A stretch of 64,000 bases of DNA from Frigoriglobus tundricola (lineage in GTDB: Bacteria; Planctomycetota; Planctomycetia; Gemmatales; Gemmataceae). The stretch is taken from positions 2,852,001-2,916,000 of the forward strand of contig NZ_CP053452.2 of assembly GCF_013128195.2 (NCBI RefSeq), read 5' to 3'. A model generated the notes under the pieces. The model had not been told where the DNA came from and searched no databases. It worked only from the letters and a program-made list of their open reading frames with translations. Numbering within the stretch: position 1 is the stretch's first letter; each line of letters begins with the position of its first letter. The position numbers and the translations under genes are program-made. This document shows positions 63,646-64,000 of the stretch, one piece after another.

Positions 63646-63993
63646 GTGCCTGCTGTCCCTGCTGCCTCTCGCCGTGACCCGGCCGCCACCCGTCGCCGGT
63701 GGGCCGAACGACTCGAACGGTTCCGCCGGTCGGGGCAGACGATCGCTCAGTTCTGTGCCGCCGAGGGCGTCTCACCGCCGTCCTTTTATGTGTGGCGGCG
63801 AACCCTCGCGGACCACGCCCCATCACCCGTACCGGTCACTCCGACGCTCGTCCCCATCCGCCTGACCCCGTCGCCCGCCGGACCGCCGATCGAGGTGGTG
63901 TTCCCGTCGGGAACCGTCCTGCGGTTCCCGGTCGATGCCCGACCGGAGGTCATCGCCGCCCTCGTGCATGCGGTGGAGGGGCGCCCGTGCTGA
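63646..63993 (+). CDS. tnpA: IS66 accessory protein TnpA
   Basis: 115 residues. Helix-turn-helix region RRRWAERLERFRRSGQTIAQ and AEGVSPPSFYVWRRTL is the signature of the IS66 orfA family, which assists transposition with TnpB and TnpC. GTG 63646 follows GGAGG at eight nt; the ATG at 63638 is out of frame. The C-terminal half (VFPSGTVLRFPVDARPEVIA) is normal. Confidence 0.85.
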   Translation: MPAVPAASRRDPAATRRRWAERLERFRRSGQTIAQFCAAEGVSPPSFYVWRRTLADHAPSPVPVTPTLVPIRLTPSPAGPPIEVVFPSGTVLRFPVDARPEVIAALVHAVEGRPC

Positions 63994-64000
63994 GCATTCC
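63987..64000 (+). CDS. tnpB: start of IS66 TnpB (cut by the window)
   Basis: GTG at 63987 overlaps the tnpA stop and reads V-L-S-I-P, as many TnpB proteins begin. Only 14 nt visible. Confidence 0.4.

Larger units (their letters stand above)
63630..64000 (+). mobile_element. IS66-family element, left part
   Basis: Contains tnpA and the first codons of tnpB, cut by the window end. The exact left end is not clear; a GGCATCC/GGATGCC inverted pair at 63617-63642 is near it. Confidence 0.65.

Overview
The window is high-GC DNA with Gemmata-type planctomycete hallmarks: a surface protein starting with an LExLEDRTTP-like N-terminus and FG-GAP repeats, a DUF1559-type pseudopilin, planctomycete TolC-type and PQQ-propeller secreted proteins, scattered housekeeping genes outside their usual operons (pheS without pheT, a class 1B pyrD without pyrK), and many palindromic intergenic repeats. 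Assignment to the Gemmataceae is inferred from gene content, not from an rRNA.

Layout. 1-8.4 kb: two co-oriented hybrid histidine kinases; the first (5' end outside the window) carries 13 HAMP-like units repeated exactly every 276 bp. 8.5-10.8 kb: an array of 22 tRNA genes, all on the minus strand, several of them abnormal, plus a 59-nt tRNA-like element. 11-17 kb: ribD, a large FG-GAP surface protein and a GT20 trehalose-phosphate synthase. 17-23 kb: secreted HEAT/PQQ-type pair, a PD-(D/E)XK-like protein, a pseudopilin and pheS. 23.5-30 kb: a small helical protein, an ABC-2 exporter pair interrupted by a repeat element, metH. 30-31 kb: a structured non-coding stretch. 31-44 kb: frameshifted TolC-family gene, queC, pyrD, DoxX, cupin, a tandem-protease/TPR protein, a sarcosine-oxidase-like flavoprotein, a TerB-like protein divergent from an Rnl1-type RNA ligase, a lipoprotein thioredoxin-fold protein and lspA. 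44.5-57 kb: membrane/spermidine-synthase fusion, phosphodiesterase, dapA-family gene, xerD, rdgB, Tat-exported superoxide dismutase, rfbD. 57.5-60.5 kb: feoA-feoA-feoB plus a FeoB-associated Cys-rich peptide. 60.5-64 kb: a decayed zone with gene fragments, an IS630-family transposase and the start of an IS66-family element at the right edge.

How the genes work together. Clear functional units are the kinase pair, the ABC ATPase/permease pair, the secreted protein/PQQ pair (coupled by a GTGA overlap), cupin-protease, and the ferrous iron feo operon. Most remaining genes are solitary. The least explained part is the tRNA array: 20 of 22 genes have CT (14 have CTG) directly after the discriminator instead of CCA, three have UGCAA T-loops, two class-I bodies carry leucine anticodons, and one Gly-like body carries anticodon GGU. 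At least seven kinds of palindromic or iterated intergenic element occur, two with perfect arms over 40 bp.

Limits: all identifications come from reading motifs and base pairing by eye; no database or covariance search was run.
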